NCBI RefSeq assembly: GCF_013336795.1
Contig: NZ_JAAFZT010000035.1
Span: forward strand, 329,026 to 393,025
Direction: 5' to 3'
Source: Alteripontixanthobacter muriae
GTDB taxonomy: Bacteria; Pseudomonadota; Alphaproteobacteria; Sphingomonadales; Sphingomonadaceae
Length of the DNA: 64,000 bases
Of this stretch, positions 41,093 to 50,707 are shown piece after piece (position 1 is the stretch's first letter; each line of letters opens with the position of its first letter). Made by a program: the position numbers and the translations under genes. A model generated the notes under the pieces. It saw only the letters and a list, made by a program, of their open reading frames with translations, had not been told where the DNA came from and did no database searches.

Positions 41093-41698
41093 ATGCCGCA
41101 GGCGGCGCAGGACAATCCAAGCATCCTCGGCGTTGTTCTCGCCGGTGGCACTTCGCGGCGGTTCGGCACCGACAAGGCGCAGGCGCAACTGGCAGGCCGG
41201 ACGCTGCTTGTTCGCGCGATCGCCAGTCTTCGCCGCATGGTTCCGGCGGTGGTCGTCGCAGGTCAGGGCCGCGGCATCGCGGACCCGCTGCCGCGCGAGG
41301 GTGTTCCGCATGGCGTCGTGATCGTGCCGGATTGGCCGCGCCCCGGCATGGGCCCGCTCGGCGGTATCGCAGGAGCGCTCCTGCACGCGCGGAAGCACGA
41401 CTACGTTGCCATTCTGACCATCGGTGTGGACACGCCCGGTCTTCCGGATGATCTGCCGCGACTTCTGGCTCCTGGTCCGGCGTGCTTCGCGGCTCTGCCC
41501 ATCATTGGCCTCTGGCCCGTGGCCACTCTCCCGGCGATCCGGACGCTGCTGCAATCCGGTGGGAGTCTGGCTGTGAGGGCCTTTGCCGATGCCGTCGATG
41601 CTCGCCGGGTCACGGGCGGCGAGGATTTCGCCAACATCAACACGCCGCAGGAACTCGCCCGTTTTCAGAACGATCTGCCCGGCGGCACCGGTGACTGA
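41093..41698 (+). CDS. mobA: molybdenum cofactor guanylyltransferase
   Basis: 201 residues from ATG 41093; a TTG start at 41081, overlapping the oxidoreductase stop as TTGA, is an alternative. The nucleotide-binding motif VVLAGGTSRRFGTDKA and GMGPLGGIAGAL identify the MobA family, which attaches GMP to molybdopterin to make the bis-MGD form used by DMSO-reductase-type enzymes. Its position between a molybdoenzyme and fdhD supports the call. The 3' end overlaps fdhD by 8 bases. Confidence 0.9.
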   Translation: MPQAAQDNPSILGVVLAGGTSRRFGTDKAQAQLAGRTLLVRAIASLRRMVPAVVVAGQGRGIADPLPREGVPHGVVIVPDWPRPGMGPLGGIAGALLHARKHDYVAILTIGVDTPGLPDDLPRLLAPGPACFAALPIIGLWPVATLPAIRTLLQSGGSLAVRAFADAVDARRVTGGEDFANINTPQELARFQNDLPGGTGD

Positions 41699-42473
41699 AG
41701 ATCTGCTCCAGATTTCGGCCGATGGGCAGGTAAGGACCGTGCATCGCGAGTGGGTTCCCGAAGTGCCGATAGCGATGGAATATAACGGGCTTTCCTATGC
41801 GGTCATGATGGCGACCCCGGCAGACTTGCAGGATTTTGCGCTTGGTTTCGCCGTCGCGGAAGGGCTGGCGACCCGGGCGCCGGACCTCACGCATTTTTCA
41901 GCTGTGGAAGTCGCCGCTGGATGGATCATGCGTGCTTCTCTGGCGGGGGTCGGGCAGGAAAAATTACAGGAACGGGTGCGCAACCGGATAGCCGAATCGA
42001 GTTGCGGCCTTTGCGGGATCGAGAATCTCGAAGCGCTAGCCAGGCCGCTGCCCCCTGTGACGCCCCATGGCTCCATCGCACCTGCGGCAATTTTCAGCGC
42101 GCTAGATGGTCTGCGAAAACTGCAGCCCCTCGGCAGTTCCACGCGCGCGGCCCATGCCGCTGCTCTGGCTGCGCCGGACGGACGAATAGAAATGGTGCGC
42201 GAAGACGTGGGGCGGCACAACGCGGTGGACAAGCTGGTGGGCGGTGCGCTGACTGCTGGCGCCGATCTCGGCAGTGGCTTTATCCTTTCGACAGCGCGAT
42301 GTTCCTACGAGATAGTGGAGAAGGCGGCACGGGCGGGCGCAACCACGCTGGTTACTATCTCTCTGCCGACGAGCATGGCGATCAGCCGCGCCCGAGATGC
42401 CGGGCTAACGCTGTACTGCCTTGCGCGCGGCGACAGCGTGCTGCTGGTGAACAGGGGGCGGCGATCCGTATGA
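41691..42473 (+). CDS. fdhD: formate dehydrogenase accessory sulfurtransferase FdhD
   Basis: 260 residues using GTG 41691; an in-frame ATG further upstream lies well inside mobA. It has the family hallmark SSCGLCG (two catalytic cysteines, which pass sulfur from IscS to the molybdenum site), REDVGRHNAVDKLVG and FILSTARCSYEIVEKAARAG. It is required to activate formate-dehydrogenase-type enzymes. Its presence suggests that the YdeP-like enzyme upstream needs a sulfurated Mo cofactor. Confidence 0.92.
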   Translation: MTEDLLQISADGQVRTVHREWVPEVPIAMEYNGLSYAVMMATPADLQDFALGFAVAEGLATRAPDLTHFSAVEVAAGWIMRASLAGVGQEKLQERVRNRIAESSCGLCGIENLEALARPLPPVTPHGSIAPAAIFSALDGLRKLQPLGSSTRAAHAAALAAPDGRIEMVREDVGRHNAVDKLVGGALTAGADLGSGFILSTARCSYEIVEKAARAGATTLVTISLPTSMAISRARDAGLTLYCLARGDSVLLVNRGRRSV

Positions 42474-42569
42474 TTTACGAGTTCGGCCCGCCCGCCAATT
42501 CCGGTGCAAGGCGGGGTTTGGAAAAAATGGGTGCGAAATAGTGGTATAGAGGTCTAAGGCGTCACTGTT

Positions 42570-43637
42570 ATGAGCGGGCCCATCCATGAATTCACTCGCA
42601 TTCCGGCAACCGGCAGTGACGTGCCGCATGGCCGGGTGCTTACGCCGGGCGCCATCCGCAGCAGGCCAGCCCCTGCAAGCGATCCGTGCATCGGCGTGAT
42701 CTTCAATCCCCGCAGCCATCGCAATCGAGCGGGCGGCGAACGGATCGAATTGCCGGGCGTGATGATTGCGGAGCCGGCGGATCGGGACAGGCTGCCCGCA
42801 GTGCTCGCCGACTTTGCGGCAAGAGGCGTCGATTACCTGATCGTTGATGGGGGGGACGGCACCGTTCGTGACGTTCTCACCAGCGGGCAGCCGGTGTTCG
42901 GCAATGACTGGCCAGCACTTGCCGTGCTGCCCAAGGGCAAGACCAACGCCCTCAACATCGACCTAGGGGCACCGGGCGATTGGTCGTTGGCCGACGCCAT
43001 TGCCGCACATGCAAGCGGCCGGCGAGTTCATCGCAAGCCTTTGCAGATCATTGCCGATGAGGCTGGCGATGCTGGCAGCGAAGCTGGATCGGGCGTCCTG
43101 CAGGGGTTCATCCTGGGGGCAGGCGCTTTCACCACCGGCATCCAGGCGGGGCAGGATGCGCACCGAATGGGCGCGTTCAACAGCCTCGCAGTGGGCATGA
43201 CCGTCATCTGGGCGATCATGCAGGCCCTGTTCGGATCGGCATCGAACAAGTGGCGCCGCGGTGTGCCGATGACCATTCGCCTCGGGTCAGAACGCCGGCC
43301 GATGCAGCATAGCGGCCACGGTGCGGCTGACCGGCGGGACGTGCTGGTGGCAACGACACTGGAACGGCTGCCGGCAGGTATCAAGCTGTTTGGCAAGGCA
43401 CAGCGCGGCCTGAAGCTTTTCGTAATGGACAAGATGCGTCGCCCCCTGGTGGCGAGTTTGCCGGCGACATTGTTCGGTTACGATCCGCCGTGGCTCGCAA
43501 AGGCGGGCTTCCACCGGATCGAGGCAAGCGAATTCGCTTTTGACGTTGGCGGTCAGTTCATCCTTGATGGAGAGGCTTTCCCGGCCGGCCGCTACGTCGT
43601 CAGGGAAGGGCCCGAACTGGCTTTTGTGTTGCCATGA
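42570..43637 (+). CDS. diacylglycerol/lipid kinase family protein
   Basis: 355 residues. IGVIFNPRSHRNR starts the kinase fold, IVDGGDGTVRDVL holds the ATP-site motif DGGDGT (93-98), and VLPKGKTNALNIDLG follows. This layout is that of the DAG-kinase catalytic domain (DAGK_cat), whose members phosphorylate diacylglycerol, sphingosine or ceramide at the membrane. The exact lipid substrate is not evident. The C-terminal beta domain ends FILDGEAFPAGRY, as in DgkB/YegS. The stop overlaps the start of the next gene (ATGA), so the two proteins are translated together. Confidence 0.88.
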   Translation: MSGPIHEFTRIPATGSDVPHGRVLTPGAIRSRPAPASDPCIGVIFNPRSHRNRAGGERIELPGVMIAEPADRDRLPAVLADFAARGVDYLIVDGGDGTVRDVLTSGQPVFGNDWPALAVLPKGKTNALNIDLGAPGDWSLADAIAAHASGRRVHRKPLQIIADEAGDAGSEAGSGVLQGFILGAGAFTTGIQAGQDAHRMGAFNSLAVGMTVIWAIMQALFGSASNKWRRGVPMTIRLGSERRPMQHSGHGAADRRDVLVATTLERLPAGIKLFGKAQRGLKLFVMDKMRRPLVASLPATLFGYDPPWLAKAGFHRIEASEFAFDVGGQFILDGEAFPAGRYVVREGPELAFVLP

Positions 43638-44524
43638 CCCTGTCGCTGGAGGCGAGCGTAAGGGAACGGCTGGCGCGACCTGTCGACCCTGCTGTTTCGC
43701 GGTTCGCCGAACGTTTGGCGCATGAAGCGGGCGGACTGGCGGTGCTCTTCTACGGGTCGAATTTGCGGACCGGCGGCCTGGAAGGCGTGCTCGATTTCTA
43801 TGTGCTGATGCCGGGGGCGGAACAGGGCCGGATCTGGCCCCGGGTCAGCTACCGGGAATGCGCCGAAGGTGGCGAGGTCCTGCGGGCCAAGATCGCGACG
43901 ATGGCCCTGACTACCTTCGAGCGCGCGGCAGCGGGCCGGTCGCGCGACACGACGATCTGGACCCGTTTCGTGCAGCCCTCGGCACTGGTCTGGAGCAGGG
44001 ATGACGACGTCAGCGACAGGGTCAGGGCCGCCGTCGCTGACGCAGCGAAGACCGCTGCGCTGGTCGCCGTCGCACTCGGTCCTGCCACCGGAACATCTCG
44101 GGACTACTGGCGGGCATTGTTCCGTGCGACGTACAAGGCCGAATTGCGGGTCGAGAGACCGGGGCGCGAGGAGAGCATCCTGACGAACGATCCTGCCCAT
44201 TTCGACGGATTGTTGCCGCAGGCGCTGTCCGCGCGTCACATCGCGTTCCGGCGAAGCGGCGAACGGATCACCCCCGACCTGTCCCGCCGCGTGCGCCGGC
44301 GGGTCAGACGGTGGTGGGCGGTGCGCCAGTCCATGGGCAAGCCCTTCAACATTGCCCGCCTGATGAAGGCGACGACGACATTCGACGGTGCGGCACGGTA
44401 TGGTGCATGGAAGGTGGAACGTCATACGGGCGTGAAGGTCAGGCTCACTCCGTGGCGTGAAAAACACCCCATCCTGGCAGCGCCGGGCGTGCTGTGGAAC
44501 GTCTGGCGCGAGCGGCAGCGTTAA
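43634..44524 (+). CDS. Tam41/Mmp37-like nucleotidyltransferase, putative phosphatidate cytidylyltransferase
   Basis: 296 residues. By eye it follows the order of motifs in mitochondrial Tam41: FYGSNLRTGG (Gly41-Ser42) then LDFYVL (Asp54) as the nucleotidyltransferase active site; KIATMALTTFERAAA; IWTRFVQPSALV; YWRALFRATYKAELRVER; and at the C-terminus MKATTTFDGAARYGAWKVER. Tam41 makes CDP-diacylglycerol from phosphatidate and CTP in mitochondria, without the membrane helices of CdsA. This protein also lacks membrane segments. Coupled by ATGA to a lipid-kinase gene, it could use that enzyme's phosphatidate. Homology is a judgement from memory of the family and has not been tested by search; a hypothetical label is the fallback. 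Confidence 0.55.
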   Translation: MTLSLEASVRERLARPVDPAVSRFAERLAHEAGGLAVLFYGSNLRTGGLEGVLDFYVLMPGAEQGRIWPRVSYRECAEGGEVLRAKIATMALTTFERAAAGRSRDTTIWTRFVQPSALVWSRDDDVSDRVRAAVADAAKTAALVAVALGPATGTSRDYWRALFRATYKAELRVERPGREESILTNDPAHFDGLLPQALSARHIAFRRSGERITPDLSRRVRRRVRRWWAVRQSMGKPFNIARLMKATTTFDGAARYGAWKVERHTGVKVRLTPWREKHPILAAPGVLWNVWRERQR

Positions 44525-44532
44525 GGACGCAA

Positions 44533-45021
44533 TCACATATAGCGCATGCGTACCCTGATCGAGGTGACGCCCGGCCCTGCGCTGAAGGCCACCTTGCGAT
44601 AGCTCGGCTTGCCCAGATTGAAGATGTTGATGCTGGGGTTGTTCGACATGGCCCCGCCATCTTCCGACAGATCCGTCTTGCCATTGCCGTTCACGTCATG
44701 CCGCACGGCGATACCATAGCTGCCCGCCGCCGAAACCGGCAGGCAGAACTGCATGGTACCGGCCTTGGCCGCAGTTTCCACACGCGTCAGCCAGCGCCCC
44801 GAATTCAGCCAGTCGGTCGCAGTTGCATGGTAGGCCTGCACACGCATCCTGCCGCGCGACGATTCTATGCCGTCCACCGTCACGAGGATGGCAGGCCCGC
44901 TACCGCGCTGGCACTTCGAGATATCGTTGCTGACGGTTTGCCCATATTGAGCATGGGCCGGGGCGGACAAGGCAAGTCCGGCAACGGCCAGCGCCGCCGC
45001 CAGATTACGACTTTTCATCAT
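44533..45021 (-). CDS. DUF2141 domain exported protein
   Basis: 162 residues from ATG 45019-45021 (MMKSRN; the second Met is also possible). The signal peptide ends at ALSAPAHA, then a beta-sandwich domain with ILVTVDGIESSRGRMRVQAY, GSYGIAVRHDVNGNGKTDL and the C-terminal KVAFSAGPGVTSIRVRM typical of DUF2141. The DVNGNGKTDL segment resembles a calcium-binding loop. Secreted or periplasmic; function unknown. It is convergent with the Tam41-like gene. Confidence 0.88.
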   Translation of the reverse strand: MMKSRNLAAALAVAGLALSAPAHAQYGQTVSNDISKCQRGSGPAILVTVDGIESSRGRMRVQAYHATATDWLNSGRWLTRVETAAKAGTMQFCLPVSAAGSYGIAVRHDVNGNGKTDLSEDGGAMSNNPSINIFNLGKPSYRKVAFSAGPGVTSIRVRMRYM

Positions 45022-45430
45022 TGCAACACATGCTTCCTCGTCGCCCTGCGGCAACGGTTCGAGTGGTCTGCACAGAGGAGGTAAGTGACCGTGCCCCGGT
45101 GTCTCTTGCATGGCGATATGGCAGCGAAGCTCTGAATTGGCGCTGAATTGCGTGGCTGCGCTCATTCCCCTGCTCGGGCCGAAGTTCGTAGCGGGCCATC
45201 GATGCGCGGCATACACTGGCTTGGACTGCCGAGCCGACCGGAAATCCGGACTGTAGCAAAATGGGTCGGTGGCCGATCCTGCGGCGCGCCATGTGGAAAA
45301 GCCTGCCCGCTGCGCTTGAGACTGCCGGCTCACGCGGGTAGTCGTGTCGCGCCCGGTTCTCCTGCCGGTCTCGTCCATCGCCCGGCCACGGCTTTTCGCC
45401 CGCCAGACGGCCCGGCCAACAGCAAAGCGC
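45022..45430. other. 409-base intergenic region between divergent DUF2141 and rpe genes
   Basis: No convincing gene, terminator or RNA is seen. It must hold the promoters for both flanking genes. The only visible repeat is CTGAATTG at 45132-45139 and again at 45143-45150, exactly 11 bases apart. Confidence 0.5.
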
Positions 45431-46108
45431 ATGCGCATGGCTTCCCCGCTGATTTCCCCTTCCATTCTCTCGGCGGATTTCGCCCGGCTTGGCGAGGAGG
45501 TGCGCGCCATCGATGCGGCGGGGGCGGACTGGATCCATGTCGATGTGATGGACGGCCATTTCGTGCCCAACATCACCATCGGCCCGGCCGTGGTCAAGGC
45601 CCTGCGGTCCCATACCGACAAGCCATTTGACGTGCACCTGATGGTGGCGCCGGTGGACGCCTATCTGGCCGAATTCGCCGAAGCCGGGGCGGATATCATT
45701 ACGGTTCATCCAGAGGCCGGACCGCATATCCATCGCACGGTGCAGGCGATCAAGGCACTGGGCAAGCAGGCGGGCATATCGCTGAACCCCGCAACGCCTG
45801 CCAAGATGCTCGATTATCTGATCGACGACATCGACCTCGTGCTGGTGATGAGCGTGAACCCGGGGTTCGGCGGACAGAGCTTCATCCATTCGCAACTGAA
45901 GAAGATCGAGGCCGTGCGCCGGATGATCGACAAGAGCGGGCGTGATATTCGCCTTGAAGTCGATGGCGGGGTGAATGCGGAAACGGCGCGGCTCTGTGTC
46001 GAAGCAGGGGCCGATGTTCTGGTGGCAGGCTCCGCCACCTTCAAGGGCGGGCCGGATTGCTACGCCGCCAATATCGCCGCGCTCAAGCAGGCCGGGAATG
46101 CAGCTTGA
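45431..46108 (+). CDS. rpe: ribulose-phosphate 3-epimerase
   Basis: 225 residues from ATG 45431; ATG 45437 would give [15 protein letters not shown] and is equally likely. TIM-barrel with [32 protein letters not shown] (metal-binding His and catalytic Asp), [17 protein letters not shown] and EVDGGVN. It interconverts ribulose-5-phosphate and xylulose-5-phosphate in the pentose phosphate pathway. It begins a plus-strand run with the heparinase-like gene and purH. Confidence 0.97.
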   Translation: MRMASPLISPSILSADFARLGEEVRAIDAAGADWIHVDVMDGHFVPNITIGPAVVKALRSHTDKPFDVHLMVAPVDAYLAEFAEAGADIITVHPEAGPHIHRTVQAIKALGKQAGISLNPATPAKMLDYLIDDIDLVLVMSVNPGFGGQSFIHSQLKKIEAVRRMIDKSGRDIRLEVDGGVNAETARLCVEAGADVLVAGSATFKGGPDCYAANIAALKQAGNAA

Positions 46109-46188
46109 AAGGCGGTCTGGCAGCGACACGATCAGGAGCGGATCGGCCTGCGAAGCGGCGCGAGCAATCTTCGGCTGGAAAGGCTGAC

Positions 46189-48054
46189 ATGGCCCTGCCC
46201 TTGCGATCGGCCAACGGTGCCGAAGATGATCTTGTGGTCCGTGCGGCGGCTCCCCTGGAAGAGAGTGCCGATGCGGCCTCGGCAAGGTCATCTGAACCCG
46301 GTCCGGGTGAAGTGCTCGAACCCGGCAGGTCGCTTGTCCATGCCGATTTCCGTGCGCCGTCAATCGGTGCTGCGGACCGGCTGGTGCGTCTTGCTTATCG
46401 CCTGGGGGTGCCGGGGCAGACGCTTTCCTCGCCTTTTCGCAAACCATCCCGTCCGCGATTGCTGGCAACCGTAGACAGTCCTCTGGCGGGGGAGCGGGCT
46501 GCCGGTGTCGCGCTGCGGGCGGGACATTTCCTCGTCCACGGCGTCAAGGCGCCGATCGCGCAAATCGATTTCGCGCCCGCCGCGCGGCTGACGCCGGTTT
46601 TCGAGCGCGTGGTGCATGGCTTCACTTGGCTGCGAGACCTCGCTTCCTGCGGCCCGCGCGAACAATGTACCGCAACGGCGGAACGCGTGCTGGCGGCATG
46701 GATGTCCGCCAATCCCAAGCCGCACAAGGGGCCTGCCTGGCAGGTCGACAACACCGGGCACCGCCTGCTGAACTGGCTGGTGCATGCGCCGCTGGCGATG
46801 GGCGGGCAGGACAGCAAGCTTCGCGGAAAGGTGCTTGCTGCCGCTGCCGAAACCGCCCGCTGGCTCGATCGTCATGTTACCCGCGCACCCGACCGGCTGG
46901 GCGAGGTCGCCGGGTGGACCGCGATCACCGCTGCCGGTCTGCTGCTGCCTGACGGACGCCCGCGCCGCCTGTTTGGTGAAGCAGGGCTGATCCGCGCCCT
47001 TGGCGAGCTGGTGGCCGATGATGGCGGAGTCCTGTCGCGCAGCCCCATGGCGCAGATGGAAGCCATCGCGCTGCTGGTCGAACTGCGTGCCTGCTACCGC
47101 GCAGTCGAACAGGACCCTCCCTCTGCGCTGGAGGGGCTGCTGGCACTGCTGATCCCGCCTCTGCTCGCGCTGGTACATTCCGATGGCGCGCTGGGAAGCT
47201 GGCAAGGCTCGGGCGCGGTTTCGCACGAGCGGATCGCCGGTCTGGTTGAGGCAAGCGGCATACGCACGCGGCCGCTGAAAGATGTGCGCCAATGGGGCTA
47301 TCAGCGAGTCGCGGCAGGGCGATCCGTCCTGCTTTTCGATGCCGCGCCCCCGCCGCTCAGCCGCCATGCGCGGCACGGTTGCGCCTCGACCCTCGCCTTC
47401 GAACTGTCGTCCGGTGCTCATCGCCTCATTGTCAATTGCGGCGGTGCCGCTTTTGCAGGCGGACAGGTGCCGGTGCGGATCGAGCAGGGGCTGCGCGCCA
47501 CGGCAGCCCATTCCACGTTGGTGCTCGACGATGCGAATTCCACTGCCGTTCTCATCAACGGCAAGCTGGGCGGCGGCGTGGGCGAGGTCGAGGTCGATCG
47601 CCGCACGCTGAAGACGAACCAAGGCACCGCCACCAAGATCGAAGCGAGCCATGACGGCTATGCCGCGCGCTACGGTCTGCTGCATCGCCGCATCCTGATC
47701 CTGCGCGATAATGGCACGGAACTGCGCGGAGAAGATCTGCTGATTCCGGCGGGAAAGCCCGGCAAGCGGGGCAAGATCAGTTTCGCGCTCCGCTTCCATG
47801 TCGGCCCGGGCGTCGATCTGCGCCTGACCGACGACAAGCGCGGTGCCAGCCTCGGCCTGCCGGACGGCTCGCTGTGGCAGTTCCGCGCCGGTCAGGGCAG
47901 TGACACGGACGATCTCGGCGGCGATGTTATGGTCGAGGAAAGCCTTTGGGTCGATGCGCTCGGCAGGCCGCAACCGGTTCAGCAATTGGTGATACAGGGG
48001 CTAACGTCCCGCGGGGGCGGCAGCTTCGCCTGGCTCCTGAAGAAAATGGGATAG
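46189..48054 (+). CDS. heparinase II/III family protein
   Basis: 621 residues from ATG 46189 ([14 protein letters not shown]). An N-terminal alpha-barrel (about 100-370, including [20 protein letters not shown]) is followed by a C-terminal beta-sandwich heparinase domain ([46 protein letters not shown]). The fold is that of polysaccharide lyases, but no signal peptide is seen, so a cytoplasmic location or another role is likely. It sits between rpe and purH, only 4 bases before the purH start. Activity on a specific glycan cannot be claimed. Confidence 0.85.
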   Translation: MALPLRSANGAEDDLVVRAAAPLEESADAASARSSEPGPGEVLEPGRSLVHADFRAPSIGAADRLVRLAYRLGVPGQTLSSPFRKPSRPRLLATVDSPLAGERAAGVALRAGHFLVHGVKAPIAQIDFAPAARLTPVFERVVHGFTWLRDLASCGPREQCTATAERVLAAWMSANPKPHKGPAWQVDNTGHRLLNWLVHAPLAMGGQDSKLRGKVLAAAAETARWLDRHVTRAPDRLGEVAGWTAITAAGLLLPDGRPRRLFGEAGLIRALGELVADDGGVLSRSPMAQMEAIALLVELRACYRAVEQDPPSALEGLLALLIPPLLALVHSDGALGSWQGSGAVSHERIAGLVEASGIRTRPLKDVRQWGYQRVAAGRSVLLFDAAPPPLSRHARHGCASTLAFELSSGAHRLIVNCGGAAFAGGQVPVRIEQGLRATAAHSTLVLDDANSTAVLINGKLGGGVGEVEVDRRTLKTNQGTATKIEASHDGYAARYGLLHRRILILRDNGTELRGEDLLIPAGKPGKRGKISFALRFHVGPGVDLRLTDDKRGASLGLPDGSLWQFRAGQGSDTDDLGGDVMVEESLWVDALGRPQPVQQLVIQGLTSRGGGSFAWLLKKMG

Positions 48055-48058
48055 AGAA

Positions 48059-49675
48059 GTGAATAAAGTGACGATCAGGCGTGCGCTGCTTTCGGTATCG
48101 GACAAGACCGGCCTTCCCGAACTCGGCCGCGAACTGGCGCGGCGCGGGGTGGAACTGGTATCCACCGGCGGTACCGCCAAGGCGCTGCGCGATGCCGGAC
48201 TCGAGGTGCGCGACGTGTCGGACCTGACCGGCTTTCCGGAAATGATGGACGGGCGGGTCAAGACCTTGCACCCGATGGTGCATGGCGGGTTACTGGCCGT
48301 GCGCGACGATGCCGACCATGCCGCCGCAATGCAGCAGCACGGAATTAGCGCGATCGACCTCGTGATCGTCAATCTTTACCCGTTCGAGCAGACCGTCGCA
48401 AAGGGCGCGGAGCGGGACGTTGTAATCGAGAACATCGACATCGGCGGACCGAGCATGGTGCGATCGGCCGCCAAGAACCACCGTTACGTGACCATCGTGA
48501 CCAATCCCGCCGATTATCCGGCGCTGATTGCGGAGCTGGACGGGAATGACGGTGCCACGACTCAGGGCCTCAGGACGCGCATGGCTGCCAAAGCTTTCGC
48601 CGCCACCGCCGCCTATGACAGTGTAATTGCTGCATGGTTCGCAAGCGAAGGTGATCGGAATACAGAGGAAGGTTCGTCGGCAGCAGCGCAGTTCCCGGCC
48701 GACCTGTCGCTGCGCTACCGCCGTGCCGACATTCTCCGCTATGGCGAAAATCCGCATCAGGACGCGGCGCTATATCTCGACAGTTCGGGGCCGGCGAGCG
48801 GCGTGGGCGCGGCCGAGCAGGTGCAGGGCAAGGCGCTCAGCTACAACAATTATAACGATGCCGATGCAGCGCTGGAACTGGTGGCGGAATTCGCTGGCGG
48901 GCCGCCCAGCGTGGTGATCGTCAAACATGCCAATCCGTGCGGCGTCGCCTCGGGCGACACGCTGCTCGAAGCCTATGAAGCCGCCCTGCGTTGCGACAGC
49001 GTGTCGGCCTTCGGAGGTATCATCGCCTGCAATCGCCCTCTGGACGGACCGACTGCAGAAGCCATCGTCGACATCTTCACCGAAGTCGTCGTTGCTCCAA
49101 GCGCCGACGATGCGGCGCGCGCGGCATTTGCGACCAAGAAGAACCTGCGCCTGCTTCTGACCGGCGATCTGTTGAATGCGAAGCGTGCGGGTCACACCGT
49201 GAAATCCATCGCAGGCGGACTGTTGATGCAAAGCCGCGACAGCGGTCACGTCGCGCCGGACGATCTCGAGGTGGTGACGAAGCGCCAGCCGACGGAACGG
49301 GAATTGGCCGATTGCATGATGGCTTGGACCGTGGCCAAGCATGTAAAGTCCAACGGCATCGTCTATGTGAAGGACGGGGTTACGGCGGGAATCGGTGCCG
49401 GTCAGATGAACCGCCGCGACAGCGCGCGTATCGCTGCGATGAAAGCTGCAGAAGCGGCAGAGCGGTACGATTGGGCCGAACCCCGCACGGTTGGCAGCGC
49501 CGTGGCATCCGACGCCTTTTTCCCTTTCGCAGACGGATTGATAGCCGCAGCGGAAGCGGGGGCGACCGCCATCATCCAGCCCGGCGGATCCATCCGCGAT
49601 GACGAGGTGATCGCCGCTGCCGACAAGGCCGGTCTGGCGATGGTCTGCACCGGGATGCGCCACTTCCGCCACTGA
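48059..49675 (+). CDS. purH: bifunctional AICAR formyltransferase / IMP cyclohydrolase
   Basis: 538 residues from GTG 48059 ([19 protein letters not shown]); a GTG nine bases downstream is also possible. The N-terminal cyclohydrolase domain has [15 protein letters not shown] and [15 protein letters not shown]; the C-terminal formyltransferase domain has [23 protein letters not shown] and the final [11 protein letters not shown] and [10 protein letters not shown]. It catalyses the last two steps of IMP synthesis in the cytoplasm. Follows the heparinase-like gene by 4 bases. Confidence 0.98.
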   Translation: MNKVTIRRALLSVSDKTGLPELGRELARRGVELVSTGGTAKALRDAGLEVRDVSDLTGFPEMMDGRVKTLHPMVHGGLLAVRDDADHAAAMQQHGISAIDLVIVNLYPFEQTVAKGAERDVVIENIDIGGPSMVRSAAKNHRYVTIVTNPADYPALIAELDGNDGATTQGLRTRMAAKAFAATAAYDSVIAAWFASEGDRNTEEGSSAAAQFPADLSLRYRRADILRYGENPHQDAALYLDSSGPASGVGAAEQVQGKALSYNNYNDADAALELVAEFAGGPPSVVIVKHANPCGVASGDTLLEAYEAALRCDSVSAFGGIIACNRPLDGPTAEAIVDIFTEVVVAPSADDAARAAFATKKNLRLLLTGDLLNAKRAGHTVKSIAGGLLMQSRDSGHVAPDDLEVVTKRQPTERELADCMMAWTVAKHVKSNGIVYVKDGVTAGIGAGQMNRRDSARIAAMKAAEAAERYDWAEPRTVGSAVASDAFFPFADGLIAAAEAGATAIIQPGGSIRDDEVIAAADKAGLAMVCTGMRHFRH

Positions 49676-49700
49676 TCGCCTTGACGTCCAGTCGCCCGGT

Positions 49701-49725
49701 GCGCGCCAGCTTGAAGCCGGCGCGC
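49701..49725 (+). terminator. weak hairpin after purH
   Basis: A 7-bp stem GCGCGCC with GGCGCGC and an 11-base loop, 25 bases after the purH stop, with no clear T-run. It may be a weak terminator or a transcript-protecting structure. Confidence 0.3.
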
Positions 49726-49828
49726 CCGTTCCTACGTATGAACCACAGGCAACCCGCATATTCAGGGCGAAGTCAGCGATCCTTCCCTAATTTGCAGGCA
49801 ACAAGAACAGAACCAGCGGAAATCCACC

Positions 49829-49960
49829 ATGCGCATTTTCAAATCCGACCTTTATCGCAATTTCGCCATCGGCTTCGTTGGCGGTGCGCTGGCGCTTTCG
49901 GCGCAGGCGGGTGGAGCACTTTGGGAATTCGTGCCGCACACGCTGGCTGCAATCTTCTGA
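49829..49960 (+). CDS. 43-residue single-span mini-protein upstream of msrA
   Basis: An ATG at 49829 preceded by GCGGA encodes 43 residues: MRIFKSDLYRNFAIGF..., a hydrophobic stretch of about 20 residues (FAIGFVGGALALSAQAGGAL), then WEFVPHTLAAIF. It has basic residues before the hydrophobic segment, as in a single-pass membrane or exported mini-protein. It ends 17 bases before the msrA start, so the two are likely co-transcribed. No family recognised. Codon use looks like the neighbours, but there is no comparative evidence. Confidence 0.55.
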   Translation: MRIFKSDLYRNFAIGFVGGALALSAQAGGALWEFVPHTLAAIF

Positions 49961-49977
49961 ACGGAACGACACGCTTG

Positions 49978-50652
49978 ATGAAACCCTTTCTTCCCCTTCT
50001 CGCCGCCGCCGGACTTGCCGTCGCCGGTTGCAACCAGGCCGCCATCGCGGCTGAAACCGTCGTGGCGGCTCCTGTCGCTGCGAAAAAGAGCAATGAATCC
50101 GGCCTCAAGACCGCGATCTTCGCAGGCGGATGTTTCTGGGGCGTTGAAGGCGTTTTCTCGCGGATAAAGGGCGTGAAGAGCGCGGTTTCGGGCTATCACG
50201 GTGGCAACAAGGCGACGGCCAGTTACGACAGGATCAACAGCGGCGTGACCGGCCATGCCGAAGCGGTGCGTGTGACCTATGATCCGTCGCAGATCCGCTA
50301 TGACCAGCTCCTGCGCATCTTCTTTTCGGTCGTTGCCGATCCGACGCTCACAAATCGCCAGGGACCGGATCGCGGCAGCCAGTATCGCGCCGCTCTTGTA
50401 CCGATGAACGAGGACCAGCGCGCCGTTGCCGCCGCCTATCTGAAGCAGATGGACAAGTCGGGGAAATGGAACGGGCCCATCGTCACGAAGCTGGAAAGCT
50501 ACCGGAAGTTCTACCCCGCCGAATCCTATCATCAGGATTTCATGGAGAAGAACCCGCGCCATTCCTACATCACGCGATGGGACGCGCCCAAGGTCCGCGC
50601 ATTGGCGAAGATGTATCCGTCGGTTCACAGCGCCACTTTCGTCAAGGATTGA
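49978..50652 (+). CDS. msrA: exported peptide-methionine (S)-S-oxide reductase MsrA
   Basis: 224 residues from ATG 49978. It has a lipoprotein-type signal (MKPFLPLLAAAGLAVAGC, Cys18) and the MsrA catalytic motif AGGCFWGVEGVF (Cys52), then SGYHGGNKATASYDRINSG, GHAEAVRVTYDP and DRGSQYRAALV. It repairs oxidised methionine in envelope proteins. A matching exported MsrB is encoded about 11 kb away at 61227-61718. Confidence 0.95.
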   Translation: MKPFLPLLAAAGLAVAGCNQAAIAAETVVAAPVAAKKSNESGLKTAIFAGGCFWGVEGVFSRIKGVKSAVSGYHGGNKATASYDRINSGVTGHAEAVRVTYDPSQIRYDQLLRIFFSVVADPTLTNRQGPDRGSQYRAALVPMNEDQRAVAAAYLKQMDKSGKWNGPIVTKLESYRKFYPAESYHQDFMEKNPRHSYITRWDAPKVRALAKMYPSVHSATFVKD

Positions 50653-50707
50653 TGGTCGCAGCGGCTGGAAGGTGGCGAAACGGGGCAAGGGACGCTATGT
50701 TCCGCTC

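Noticed and set aside
45005..46468. Minus-strand frame of about 490 codons overlapping rpe
   Set aside because: Overlaps the certain rpe gene in antisense and has an implausible Pro/Arg/His-rich product.
49681..49977. N-terminal extension of MsrA by about 100 residues
   Set aside because: The lipoprotein signal starts at ATG 49978, and the upstream stretch is better explained by the 43-residue ORF in another frame.
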